A DNA stretch of 64,000 nt from Paenibacillus lignilyticus. GTDB taxonomy: Bacteria; Bacillota; Bacilli; Paenibacillales; Paenibacillaceae. This document shows positions 1 through 8,524 of this stretch, piece by piece (the first letter of the stretch is position 1; every line of letters begins with the position of its first letter). The stretch lies in assembly GCF_017942085.1 (NCBI RefSeq), contig NZ_JAGKSP010000002.1, positions 952,865 through 1,016,864 on the forward strand, given 5' to 3'. The position numbers and the translations under genes were made by a program. The notes below the pieces were generated by a model. That model did no database searches. It saw only the letters and a list, made by a program, of their open reading frames with translations, and had not been told where the DNA came from.

Positions 1-3000
1 ATTTCCACCCATTGAGGGGCATACATGGCCGCTTCTATCAGTCTGGTATCTGAAATATCGCGTCCTTCCAGCAGCCCTCTCAAGGTATTGGCGTCGTCGT
101 CCGGTTTCGGATAGCAGCACTTCAGCAGATGGCTGATCATATCCTTCTTCGTTTGCCCGCTTCCCCAACTATAGAAATACCCGCGTGCCAGCTTCTCCTT
201 GTTCCCTAAACTGAGCAGGCAGCCGACGAAATACTGCATGCCCTCGTATTTATTAATCCGCTGGGCCAGATAGCTGACTGCTGTGTCGCTGTCCCCGCGC
301 TGCAGCTCGATTTCAACGATCCGCTCTACCGCCAATCTGCCGATTAGCTCCGCCCCAGGATATAGAAGCAGCTGTTCGCGGTGATGTCGATGTTCATTCG
401 TAACGGTGTTGATGTGATCCGGACTGCTCTTTCTACCCAGCAGCTCCTTATACAATTCATTGGCGGTTATGAATCCGGATTCATAGGCTTTTGCAAAAGG
501 AACTAACCCCAACTGCTCCAATTGATCACCCAAGCGTGCATAACGGTACAGCAACGTAAATCCTGCCCGGAACATGTCCTCCTCGTCGTTATACACGCCG
601 GCCATTGAGGAATACCAGAACGACACTTCCTCCGTCTTCATAATCTCAGCGAAAGTCACAATCTGCACCATGTAAGGCTGCTGAATCTCCAAACTTGGAT
701 GCTGCTTGACGAACTCACTTTGTTGATCGATCAGAATGCCTTCATATAACGCAAGCGACGCATTGTACGTTAGCGCGAACCGTTCCCGCGAATCGCATTC
801 ATTGAACATCACTCTAAGAAGGCTGTGGATGAGGCGCCCATACGGCATTTCCTCCAGCCACTTGCCTACTTCGATCATGACGGATGGCGAGAGCATCCGA
901 AGGACATGCGAGATTTGAAAATGGGACGAAAAGTCGCGCAAAGACATCCGATATCTTCTGGAGCAGACATCATAATAGAAGAGCAGCTCCAGAATTCGTT
1001 TCGTATCCAGCCCCTTGTCCTGTGCAAAGCTGCGCCAAACATCTGCGAGCGGGTAATCCTTTAATGCGGCAGGACCCTGATTATGGGCGTTCACCAGAGC
1101 GCGCATGCCCCACTGTTGCGTGCCAAGTACGATTTTGCCGCGGCTGCCATCATACTCCTCGATCTCATATTCATACTCCCGATACTCATGAATGAGATCA
1201 CTCCAGCTCTGCAGCACGGATTGAATCTCTTCGGCGCTTGAGGTCAAGATTTCCTGAAGCGGCGCCCCCGGCCAAGGCTTTAGGTCAGGCAGCTGCTGGT
1301 GCTGCTGCGGGTCATAAAGTCCAAAACCATTCTCCGGACTATATTCCACCTCAACCGTCCCCGTAATCCGCTCAATCAGAACAAGCTCCCTCGATGAACG
1401 CTTAATCGCATTGTTCTCTTTCAGAAACGCGACGCATTGCGCATAAACAGGCCGTCTCTGCTCATCATCCTTCAAATTCAGAACCATATCGAGTCCGCCC
1501 AGACGCTTATCCTCTTTCTTGTCCGACAGCAAACGCTCGATGGTATGCTTCAGCTGTTCCGGCTCCTGCTTGAGCAGCAATTGAATGGCCGCTTTTCGGA
1601 GGTCGCCTGCTTTATACTGAAGTAATCCTTCTACCCAGACATATTCCTCATCGCTCAGCTGCAAGTTCTCGACACTGCGCTGCGCGGCCTGACGAACTTC
1701 CGCTCCCTTATCGCCTAACGCCTCAATTAACGCTTGACGCTGCTTCTCGCTCTGCGGATTAACCAGGCAAATATGTACGAGCGTGGAACGTGTATCTGCA
1801 TTCATTTTGTCCCGGTAATCGAGCATGACGTCGAACATCGCTTGGTCATTGTGAATATAAGCAACGATTAGCATAAGGCCGCATAGTTGATCGGCTGACA
1901 CGGTCCGGCTGAAGGACAGAGCACTGTTTGAATAGCTAACTTCCTTCTTCGGCATCCGATCGAGAATGTACTTCAATTGATCAAACAACGATCTGTCGGT
2001 GACGCCATACATGTCAAAATCCTCAGGTCCGAGCTGACGATGGTTCAAGCTGTAGCTTGAGACCTGGCTGAATAAATTGGGCAGTGCCCAAGCAACGACC
2101 TCCAAATCCGGACTGTCCAGGAAAGCTGCGGCGATCCGGTGTTGAAAGGCAGCAAACTGAGTTTGCGCTACAAATTGCAGAGCCGTAATTTGTTTGTATT
2201 TGGAGCCGGATTGCTTCAGCGCCATGATTGTCGCTTCGGTATCCATCAATTCATCAACGGCTGTCGCCCACAAACCGATGTACAGCAGCTGGCTGTCTTC
2301 ACTCTTCAGACATTCATGAAGGGCTGTCTCGTTCGTTAAACAATCGTAAGCGGCCTTCAGACATTTCTTGATGACGGCCGGCTTTTGCGCTTCCAATGCT
2401 AAACCTGTCCACACATCGAACGCGCGAATAATGGAAGAGAACCGGCTTAAATCACGCTCGATAATCAAACCCAGTATGTAGATAAATCCTTCTCTGCTTG
2501 CTTCGTCCATACATTCCGTGATCGTCTGGCGCAAACCTTCTTGCAGCTTGGCGGCGAGCAGCAATTCACCTATGAGTCCGTGCGCTTCCGGATTACGGCT
2601 CATGAGCAATCCCTTGATGATGTTGCGGGTAACGACAGCCGTATTGTTGTCGCTATATATGATTTCTTTCAGTTGCCGCAGCAGTGCGGCATTTCCTTCA
2701 TCAATCTCCAGCGCAATATAGTTATGCAGATACGGATAGTCAGCTGTCTCCGAATCAACTGCCGCCACTTCCGGCCGGGAGATAGAATAGCCCATCCCAA
2801 CAAAACGCAGCGCATAACCTAACCGATCCAAATTCGACTCGAGATAGACGCCCGATGCCCGGTTCGTTCGGAATGATCGTCTGAGATAACCCATCGAGAA
2901 CGGATACAGCGTGCAGCGGTCCCATGTTTTCTTGAAATTCGCTGCATTTGCATCACCTAGCAGAAAACGCAGCACCTCAAATTGATCGCCTGAGAACACA

Positions 3001-3200
3001 TCCGTTAACTCGGTGTGCGACTCTGACAGCAATACTTTTCTCAGCTTGGCGTACTTATCGAATGAAACATACTCGCTTCTATAACAATCCATAATGACGG
3101 ATGCCATCTCGCGTAATGCAGCAGGCAAACTATTCAAGTTATCCCGCTTCTGAGCCACATAGTCCTTCACTTTCTCTATTCGATCTTTGGTCCATTGCAT
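1..3200 (-). CDS. Large DUF5724/DUF4132 (MolR-like) protein, 5' part only
   Basis: An uninterrupted minus-strand frame of about 1066 codons runs off the left edge, so the C-terminus is missing. It starts at ATG 3200 (MQWTKDRIEKVKDY) behind a GGGGGAG-type RBS. The visible protein is soluble, alpha-helical and HEAT-repeat-like, with many Leu/Ala helices and no signal peptide or membrane segment. Near the left edge it reads RLIEAAMYAPQW, a stretch I associate from memory with large DUF4132 proteins such as E. coli YehI/MolR; in Bacillota the N-terminal part is called DUF5724. Known context of the family: genes for a MoxR AAA ATPase and VWA proteins nearby, which would lie off-window here. It follows the 3219..3641 gene by 18 bp, so the two are probably co-transcribed. 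Biochemical role unknown. The family assignment is from memory of motifs, not from a search. Confidence 0.7.
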   Translation of the reverse strand, partial: MQWTKDRIEKVKDYVAQKRDNLNSLPAALREMASVIMDCYRSEYVSFDKYAKLRKVLLSESHTELTDVFSGDQFEVLRFLLGDANAANFKKTWDRCTLYPFSMGYLRRSFRTNRASGVYLESNLDRLGYALRFVGMGYSISRPEVAAVDSETADYPYLHNYIALEIDEGNAALLRQLKEIIYSDNNTAVVTRNIIKGLLMSRNPEAHGLIGELLLAAKLQEGLRQTITECMDEASREGFIYILGLIIERDLSRFSSIIRAFDVWTGLALEAQKPAVIKKCLKAAYDCLTNETALHECLKSEDSQLLYIGLWATAVDELMDTEATIMALKQSGSKYKQITALQFVAQTQFAAFQHRIAAAFLDSPDLEVVAWALPNLFSQVSSYSLNHRQLGPEDFDMYGVTDRSLFDQLKYILDRMPKKEVSYSNSALSFSRTVSADQLCGLMLIVAYIHNDQAMFDVMLDYRDKMNADTRSTLVHICLVNPQSEKQRQALIEALGDKGAEVRQAAQRSVENLQLSDEEYVWVEGLLQYKAGDLRKAAIQLLLKQEPEQLKHTIERLLSDKKEDKRLGGLDMVLNLKDDEQRRPVYAQCVAFLKENNAIKRSSRELVLIERITGTVEVEYSPENGFGLYDPQQHQQLPDLKPWPGAPLQEILTSSAEEIQSVLQSWSDLIHEYREYEYEIEEYDGSRGKIVLGTQQWGMRALVNAHNQGPAALKDYPLADVWRSFAQDKGLDTKRILELLFYYDVCSRRYRMSLRDFSSHFQISHVLRMLSPSVMIEVGKWLEEMPYGRLIHSLLRVMFNECDSRERFALTYNASLALYEGILIDQQSEFVKQHPSLEIQQPYMVQIVTFAEIMKTEEVSFWYSSMAGVYNDEEDMFRAGFTLLYRYARLGDQLEQLGLVPFAKAYESGFITANELYKELLGRKSSPDHINTVTNEHRHHREQLLLYPGAELIGRLAVERIVEIELQRGDSDTAVSYLAQRINKYEGMQYFVGCLLSLGNKEKLARGYFYSWGSGQTKKDMISHLLKCCYPKPDDDANTLRGLLEGRDISDTRLIEAAMYAPQWVE

Positions 3201-3218
3201 CGTTCCCTCTCCCCCTCA

Positions 3219-3641
3219 CTACCACATTCGTCCTGCAAGCATCGCTAATCGTATAAACATAACTCGGTCATTGTCTTGCAGCTCAATACGTTCATCTAGA
3301 TTCCCGATCTCCCGATCATTAATAAATGCTTTGTAGAGACCGTCCTTGTAGCTAAGACAAGCATTCTCTATGGCCAGGACTACGTCTTGCTGATTCGGGT
3401 TATACCTCGCACCGAATCCAACCTTGCCGGACTCCAGCTGATCCGCGATTTGGTCCTCCGTCAACGCTGTCAGTACCTTGGATTGAGCAGCATCACCGCT
3501 GTTATACCGCTCTACCTCGAGCGTTACGATCAGCGTAATCAGCTCTTCCAGCGTTGACGGCGAATGAGGCAATGGCAGGGCCATTTCGCCAAGGATTGGT
3601 TTGCGTTTTCCGATTTGCTTTACCAGTATGAGTATTTGCAT
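3219..3641 (-). CDS. Small conserved protein, possibly beta-grasp (ubiquitin/ThiS-like) fold
   Basis: 140 codons from ATG 3641; an in-frame GTG at 3644 directly precedes it. A GGGG stretch lies a few bases upstream. The N-terminus (MQILILVKQIGKRKP) could form a beta-hairpin, followed by a helix (STLEELITLIVTLEVERYN), and the C-terminus ends DRVMFIRLAMLAGRMW. That order, with a hydrophobic last strand and a small-residue tail, resembles ubiquitin-like beta-grasp proteins, but it lacks a terminal Gly-Gly, so conjugation is not indicated. It ends 18 bp before the large DUF4132-type gene and is likely its operon partner. The fold suggestion is inference; no family is recognised with certainty. 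Confidence 0.75.
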   Translation of the reverse strand: MQILILVKQIGKRKPILGEMALPLPHSPSTLEELITLIVTLEVERYNSGDAAQSKVLTALTEDQIADQLESGKVGFGARYNPNQQDVVLAIENACLSYKDGLYKAFINDREIGNLDERIELQDNDRVMFIRLAMLAGRMW

Positions 3642-3932
3642 CACATTGCCCCAGTCTCATTTTTCGTAAAATTGGCCTTCTAATTATTTCGCAGCGATTA
3701 GATATTTTCCTCTCCCATGAACGGTATGAACTACTTCAAATGCCCGATTGTCCGCCATTCTCCTTACGAGTATCGGCTTCAGAATCCTAGGTCCGTACTC
3801 CAATTAGGTGCTTTCTCCTGCCCCGCTCTAGTGCCAATCACCTGATTTCGCTAATGTTCCGTTTCGAGACGGTTAAGTATAGTAAGATATAGGAAATGAA
3901 AGAGATTCTGAACACGAAAGGAAGTATGCGCT

Positions 3933-4943
3933 TTGAACAAAGACTCGAAAAGAAGCGATTTGCAGCCCAGAGCCGCTCGTACGAAAAAGAAGAAAAGCAC
4001 TCTGCTAATGGTCCAGGCAACAGCCGGCATCCTACTGATTAGCGGAATCCTGTATAGCATATATGCAGCACAATCCGGATCCGATCCGAAGCAAGCGGCG
4101 ACAGGGAATGATCCCGTAGGCATGCAGGTGATCAAGACCGAATCTACTACGAAGAATGACGGAGACAAGGTTGTTCATGAGTTAGCGCCTGCTCCGGGGA
4201 AATCTTCCGGCACTACGACAACTGAGAAGCCGGAAACTTCGGTCAACGATGATCAAGAAACTGCCGTGAAGCCTGTTGTCACGCCGGACAAACCATCCGT
4301 TTCGAAGCCGCAGATTAAGGTCGTGCAAGCCAGTAAACCGGTTAGTAAGCCTTCATCGAGCACAGCTTCTAAGCCTGCCGTAAAATACCCGATGACCTAT
4401 GTTCTCAAAGAAGGGGACACGCTTTCCTCGATATCGATGAAATTCTACCATTCCAAGCAGTACGTCGCCCGCTTGGCGGAGTACAACCATATTGTGTTTA
4501 TCAATGATATGGTCGCAGGGGATGTCATCAAGATTCCAGCTCTATCATCGGCTGCCGGATCGTCGGCTTCCAAGCCGCAGAACATGGACTACTCCAAGGT
4601 CACGCTGCCGGCAACCTATCTGGTTCGCACAGGCGATACCCTGTCTACTATTTCTCTGCAATTCTATCAAACGAAGAAAAACGTAGAGTTGATCGTGAAG
4701 CAAAATAAACTGGATCCTGACAAGAATTTGATTGCGGGAAGTTCATTAATTATTCCGGCGGTTCCTGTCGTGAAGCCGATTGCCAATCATACGGTGAAGC
4801 AAGGCGAGACGCTCTCCAGCATTTCACGGAAACACTACGGCTCCACCAAATACGCCGTAAACATCGCGCAGACCAATCATCTGAAGAACAACGACGATAT
4901 TAAAGCCGGCGATGTGTTGAAAATTCCTTCTCTTAAAGTTTAA
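3933..4943 (+). CDS. Membrane-anchored protein with three LysM domains
   Basis: 336 residues from TTG 3933, chosen because AAAGGAAG lies 8 bases upstream and no in-frame ATG fits. A basic N-terminus (KKKK) precedes one hydrophobic segment at about residues 24-46, without a clear cleavage site, so it is probably a type II membrane anchor. A Pro/Ser/Thr/Lys-rich linker runs from about 47 to 152. Three LysM domains follow at about 155-203, 228-276 and 286-334, each with the (E/G)GDTLSSIS-type start and an I(P/I)A or IPS end. LysM binds the N-acetylglucosamine of peptidoglycan, so this should be a cell-wall-binding surface protein. No catalytic domain is present. It is transcribed alone, divergent from the leftward genes, and ends at a hairpin terminator. 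Confidence 0.9.
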   Translation: MNKDSKRSDLQPRAARTKKKKSTLLMVQATAGILLISGILYSIYAAQSGSDPKQAATGNDPVGMQVIKTESTTKNDGDKVVHELAPAPGKSSGTTTTEKPETSVNDDQETAVKPVVTPDKPSVSKPQIKVVQASKPVSKPSSSTASKPAVKYPMTYVLKEGDTLSSISMKFYHSKQYVARLAEYNHIVFINDMVAGDVIKIPALSSAAGSSASKPQNMDYSKVTLPATYLVRTGDTLSTISLQFYQTKKNVELIVKQNKLDPDKNLIAGSSLIIPAVPVVKPIANHTVKQGETLSSISRKHYGSTKYAVNIAQTNHLKNNDDIKAGDVLKIPSLKV

Positions 4944-4948
4944 ACGGA

Positions 4949-4980
4949 AGGGCTGCCGCTATACGGGCAGCTCTTTCTTG
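4949..4980 (+). terminator. Rho-independent terminator of the LysM gene
   Basis: A GGCTGCC/GGGCAGC inverted repeat with an 8-base loop, followed by CTCTTTCTT, begins 6 bases after the TAA of the LysM gene. Confidence 0.75.
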
Positions 4981-4995
4981 TGTTCAGAAACGCCA

Positions 4996-5766
4996 TCACT
5001 CGTCGTCATCTTCATCCGAATCCGAATCCGAGAACAACTCGTCCAGAACCGTCCTTCTATTTTCAAGAAACCGCCTTGTGACGATGTAATGGAGCGTATC
5101 CTCATACTTGATTTCCTCAATGGGATGTACATCGAAGTTTACGATCTGCGCATCCGGGTAGCCGAGAAGGATCGGGGAATGCGTCGCGATTATGAACTGC
5201 GCATCCTCTTCCAAATCCTTAATGACTCGCATTAGGGCCAGCTGCCTTGCAGGCGATAACGCTGCCTCGGGCTCATCGAGCAGATAGATCGCCTTCTTGC
5301 CAAACCGATGCTGAAACAGCGACAGGAACGCTTCGCCATGCGATTGCTTATGCAAAGAGCGACCCCCGTAAGACCCGAAACTATCCGGCATCGTATCGAT
5401 ATGCGAGGCAAAGTGGTAGAACGTTTCGGCGCGCAGGAAGAAACCATTCGTAATCTTCGGCATCCACGACAATCGAATATGTTCCCCAAGAATGGAATGC
5501 GAGGCATCCACATCATAATTGTTGTTCCGTCCACCGCCGGCCGTGTTAAATCCACATTGAAACGCGATCGCTTCCAGAAGCGTCGATTTTCCCGAACCAT
5601 TTTCCCCTACCAGAAAGGTCACGTTTGTCCGGAAAGACAATGACTTCAAATACTTCAAAGCCGGTATCGAGAATGGATAGCGCTTCGGATCTGTTTCTTC
5701 ATTCCTAATCAGTTCGAGACTGCGCAGGTACATCGATTTCAACTCCAATACCATTACTTGGTTCAC
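4996..5766 (-). CDS. AAA-type ATPase (ABC/SMC-like predicted ATPase)
   Basis: 256 residues. All elements of an ABC/SMC-type nucleotide-binding fold are visible: Walker A GENGSGKST (54-62), a following Gln (70), a signature-like SHGEAF (about 142-147), Walker B IYLLDEPEAAL (160-170) and the switch His in ATHSP (194-198). There are no membrane segments and no long coiled coil, so it belongs with the stand-alone 'predicted ATPase' group (COG3910-like), not with transporters. The tail is an unusual acidic run (SDSDSDEDDDE). It starts 5 bp after the stop of the 5772..6302 gene, so the two are co-transcribed. Substrate and role are unknown. Confidence 0.85.
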   Translation of the reverse strand: MNQVMVLELKSMYLRSLELIRNEETDPKRYPFSIPALKYLKSLSFRTNVTFLVGENGSGKSTLLEAIAFQCGFNTAGGGRNNNYDVDASHSILGEHIRLSWMPKITNGFFLRAETFYHFASHIDTMPDSFGSYGGRSLHKQSHGEAFLSLFQHRFGKKAIYLLDEPEAALSPARQLALMRVIKDLEEDAQFIIATHSPILLGYPDAQIVNFDVHPIEEIKYEDTLHYIVTRRFLENRRTVLDELFSDSDSDEDDDE

Positions 5767-5771
5767 ATAAG

Positions 5772-6302
5772 CTAGTGCTGCCGCCTGCTCGCCTCCCGCT
5801 CTATACGCTCCAGGAACGTTCGAACTTCGCTTCGCGTCTTCAGCACAATAATGCTTTTATCATTTGACAGTTCCATAAGCTGCTTCATAATTTTCGGCTT
5901 ATGTTTGCTTGGATACGCCCAGACCCATCTCATAAAATGGAGGGTAATTCTCTCTTCACAGCCTTCTGCCATGTCTATCCGTTTCGTATGTCGGTGCCGG
6001 AATCTTCTTTTTAATACCCGATAAAGACAGATCCACCTGGACAGGTCCACAAAAATGACGGTGTCTGCCGCCTTTATTCTCCTATCCAAAGTGCCGCCAT
6101 AATTTCCGTCGATAATCCATCTGTCGCGACCGAGCAGTTCATCTTGAATCGTTATTTGCTCCTCTTTAGAGACAGCAATCCAGTCTGGTTTCCATAACAG
6201 TGCATCCAGATGATGAACTTCGATTGACAGAAGTTCTCCCAGCTTGCGGGCTAACGTGGACTTCCCGGAACCGCCGGAGCCGATTAGTATCATTTTCTTC
6301 AT
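5772..6302 (-). CDS. P-loop kinase-like protein (FlaR/adenylate-kinase-like)
   Basis: 176 residues from ATG 6302, chosen over the upstream in-frame GTG 6314 because GGAGGG sits 4-9 bases before it. Walker A is GSGGSGKST near the N-terminus (MILIGSGG). VHHLDALLWKPDW and DRWIIDGNYGGTLDRRI follow, and the Arg-rich segment LYRVLKRRFRHR resembles a lid. These are hallmarks of the small 'topology modulation protein/FlaR' P-loop group, related to nucleotide and shikimate kinases. The natural substrate of that group is not established. It lies in a tight pair with the AAA ATPase downstream. Confidence 0.82.
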   Translation of the reverse strand: MKKMILIGSGGSGKSTLARKLGELLSIEVHHLDALLWKPDWIAVSKEEQITIQDELLGRDRWIIDGNYGGTLDRRIKAADTVIFVDLSRWICLYRVLKRRFRHRHTKRIDMAEGCEERITLHFMRWVWAYPSKHKPKIMKQLMELSNDKSIIVLKTRSEVRTFLERIEREASRRQH

Positions 6303-6303
6303 G

Positions 6304-6423
6304 TTACCCTCCACAAAAGCGTGCAGATCTTGCTAAGACGAACTTGCTATGAAATCCTCCGTCGACCGCTGTAACAGCAAAAAGTGCACCGCTGAATCCG
6401 ATCGCATGCAACCATTTTTTCAT
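6304..6423 (-). CDS. Possible 39-residue peptide translationally coupled to the P-loop kinase
   Basis: ATG 6423 is preceded by GGAGAG at about 9 bases. The frame encodes MKKWLHAIGFSGALFAVTAV followed by a Gly/Arg-rich end and stops at TAA 6304-6306, one base before the ATG of the kinase-like gene. Its last codons contain that gene's GGAGGG RBS. The N-terminus looks like a short membrane or signal segment. It matches no family I know and may be a leader peptide or chance. Confidence 0.35.
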   Translation of the reverse strand: MKKWLHAIGFSGALFAVTAVDGGFHSKFVLARSARFCGG

Positions 6424-6456
6424 GGATGGCTCTCCTCGCCTGCCTTCTTCACACCA

Positions 6457-6726
6457 TCACCCGCCGCTGCTATTAGTTACATCTGCCGTATCTCGGAATG
6501 ACCCGAAGATCCCTGTAAGCAATCCGATTATACCAATCGTCACGCCATATCCTGTTGCCCCATCGAAAGCGAATAAGATTAAGATTCCGAACAACGTGAA
6601 TTGAATCCCTAAGAGCTGTACTTGAAGAACACTGGGCCTGATAAAATCCAACATGACCCCCGCAAAAAACATCAAGGTAACAATGACCACGAATACAATT
6701 AAAATCCCCAAGCCGATGCTGCCCAT
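6457..6726 (-). CDS. Small membrane protein, three predicted helices
   Basis: 89 residues, mostly hydrophobic: helices at about 3-27 (LGILIVFVVIVTLMFFAGVM), 33-55 and 58-75, then a short polar tail (FRDTADVTNSSGG). AAAGGAGG lies about 12 bases upstream of ATG 6726. Located between the VanW-like gene and the kinase/ATPase pair on the same strand. No family recognised; function unknown. Confidence 0.65.
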   Translation of the reverse strand: MGSIGLGILIVFVVIVTLMFFAGVMLDFIRPSVLQVQLLGIQFTLFGILILFAFDGATGYGVTIGIIGLLTGIFGSFRDTADVTNSSGG

Positions 6727-6763
6727 TTACCGTTCGAACCTCCTTTATAGCCATCATGTCTGT

Positions 6764-7597
6764 TCAAACCGTTACCTCCGTCTTATCCCCGTGAGATACA
6801 GGCTCTGTCAATAAAGGTGCGTACATCATGAGTGCATGGTTCTCAGTGATATACTCATCCTTTACCATTTCATTAGCTTGATTATAGACACGCCGATGAA
6901 GCACGTTACGCCGAACGTAGCCGCCCCAATACTGCTGCTCAATGCGATGCTCCTTCTCATAGATTTCGTAGGTATGAAGCGGCTTATCGGTTGCGCGCCA
7001 CTCCCCCGTCAGAACATGGTCTTTCAACTCAAGCACTAGTTGATAAGGAATTGTCGTCTGATTCTGAATCATCAGATCCAAGTAATTATAGGAACAAGTC
7101 GCTCCACTGCCGAAAGGCTGTGTACGGTTCGCGTCCGGAAATACATCATAGCTATGTCGATGCCGTTCCATGACAGTAAGCGGCGTGTGAAGCGTCATCC
7201 AATAAATTAAATTCGATAGCTGGCACAGCCCTCCGCCTAACCCTGACTTGAATTTGCCATAGTGTAAAACCATTCCCGGCACATAGCCTTTTCGCGCGGT
7301 TGTTCGCCCGATCAGTTTCCAGTAAGACATCGTCTCTCCCGGGGCAATGACGAGTCCATGAAGTTGCTTTATCGCAAGCGCCAGATTGATCTCTTTATTA
7401 TGCTGCAGCCACATATCCACGTCCTTAAGCTTCCGCAGCGTCGGCGTTGCATGATGAAAAACAACATGTTCCAGCGGTTCTTCTGAGAAAGTTCGAGCGA
7501 ATGAGATACCTCCGAAGAGCCACCGAGCATATCTGCGCCATGTAAAATAAGCCGTCCCCACCATAAGTCGCAGCCTAGATCTCTGAATCGGTTTCAT
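6764..7597 (-). CDS. VanW family protein
   Basis: 277 residues from ATG 7597 with AAGGAAGGTG about 9 bases upstream. The VanW signature is clear: GLVIAPGETMSYW, then GLGGGLCQLSNLIYWM, followed by PLTVMERHRHSYDVFP. VanW proteins were named from vancomycin-resistance clusters, but most occur outside them and their function is unproven. No vanR/S/H/A/X-like genes are nearby, so resistance should not be inferred. No signal peptide is evident. Confidence 0.88.
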   Translation of the reverse strand: MKPIQRSRLRLMVGTAYFTWRRYARWLFGGISFARTFSEEPLEHVVFHHATPTLRKLKDVDMWLQHNKEINLALAIKQLHGLVIAPGETMSYWKLIGRTTARKGYVPGMVLHYGKFKSGLGGGLCQLSNLIYWMTLHTPLTVMERHRHSYDVFPDANRTQPFGSGATCSYNYLDLMIQNQTTIPYQLVLELKDHVLTGEWRATDKPLHTYEIYEKEHRIEQQYWGGYVRRNVLHRRVYNQANEMVKDEYITENHALMMYAPLLTEPVSHGDKTEVTV

Positions 7598-7683
7598 CTA
7601 CACTGCACCTTCCTTATATGATCTCAACTTCTATTTTTTTACACTTAAATAAGACGTGTGTCACAGGAAAAAGTTGCAACCGC

Positions 7684-7718
7684 AAAAAAGACCACCGATC
7701 ACTTTCCATCGGCGGTCT
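7684..7718 (-). terminator. Rho-independent terminator of the phosphotransferase/pseudogene unit
   Basis: On the minus strand an 11-bp stem (7708-7718 with 7689-7699, one mismatch) is followed directly by TTTTTT. Confidence 0.75.
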
Positions 7719-7794
7719 ATCAATTGGGCGATACGTTTTGCTTCGTAAGAGTATTATTTCGAGACTCTCGGCATCATTTCGTTGTATTGTCGGC

Positions 7795-7823
7795 GCCGAG
7801 AGTTCATATTTCGCACTCTCAGC
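7795..7823. repeat. 29-bp hairpin repeat, copy 1
   Basis: GCCGAGAGTTC, a 9-base spacer and ACTCTCAGC form an imperfect palindrome. The same element occurs twice near 17.1 kb. A further half-element (GACTCTCGGC) lies at about 7763-7772. Confidence 0.6.
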
Positions 7824-7848
7824 TTCCATGGCAGGGGGATCATGGTAG

Positions 7849-8494
7849 TTAGCTTCTCGGCGGAAGGATTTTCAGGTGCTTGAAATCCTTATAAGCCTCC
7901 GGGTCGTCCAGTACAAGCTGTTTCCCTCGTCCCGTTGCTATGGACAGTCTGTTTGCCCCGCTTCTTGAACTTGTAAATAGCTCCCGTCAGCGAAGCTAAT
8001 CGACATCCCATGGAAAAAGGTCTCGACTTCCGCAATGGAAGCAGCTTCCTCGACGCCGCTCTTAACGAATTTCTTCAGCATACGGCAGACCTTGTTAATC
8101 GATTCGTGGTCGGCTTTATTGGTACTGTTCAATGGGATATAGACGAGATCCCCGTCTTGTAGATTCACGGATACCACGGTATCCGGACTGCATACGGCAT
8201 CCAATTCGCGGAGTGATTTTGGCTTCGCAGGTTGTTTCGCTCTTCCTCGTAGGAAGGCCGATCGTAGGTTAATCGAACAGAGCGATTCGTATTATCGGTG
8301 GGACTGTAGAAGAAGAAATCCAGCGAACCATCAAACCTATGCCGCTAAAGTCGCATAGGATTTGGCCCATCGCAGCATTTCGCTCGATAACCCTGTTCCT
8401 GCATATGCTCGCCGAACCGCAAGCTTATGCAGAAACAAGGATTCGTTCTCACGGGATTCTTCACGACTAATTCAGGTTCATGTACGATAACAAT
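7849..8494 (-). pseudogene. Decayed gene of unknown function
   Basis: Coding-like sequence is spread over several frames. A good RBS (GGGAGGAGAGG) precedes ATT at 8494, where a start codon would be expected. The frame reads VHEPELVVKNPVRTNP..., meets a TAG after CDGPNPMRL, continues with FDGSLDFFFYSPTDNTN, and then has to switch frame to reach the longest intact piece (7938..8204, with VNLQDGDLVYIPLNS). Near 7940 the frame ends at a GGGG run; one extra G would restore LSIATGRGKQLVLDDPEAY and a natural end at TAA 7849. At least three lesions argue for a pseudogene; the G-run alone could be a sequencing error. It follows the phosphotransferase gene by 30 bp. Family not recognised. Confidence 0.6.
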
Positions 8495-8524
8495 CCTCTC
8501 CTCCCACCCGTACCAATGCTTCCC

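Noticed and set aside
6764..7597. Vancomycin resistance from VanW
   Set aside because: No other van genes nearby; VanW-like proteins are widespread without resistance.
7614..7829. Minus-strand 71-codon frame near the hairpin repeat
   Set aside because: It runs through the terminator and the repeat element and has no RBS; no protein-like pattern.
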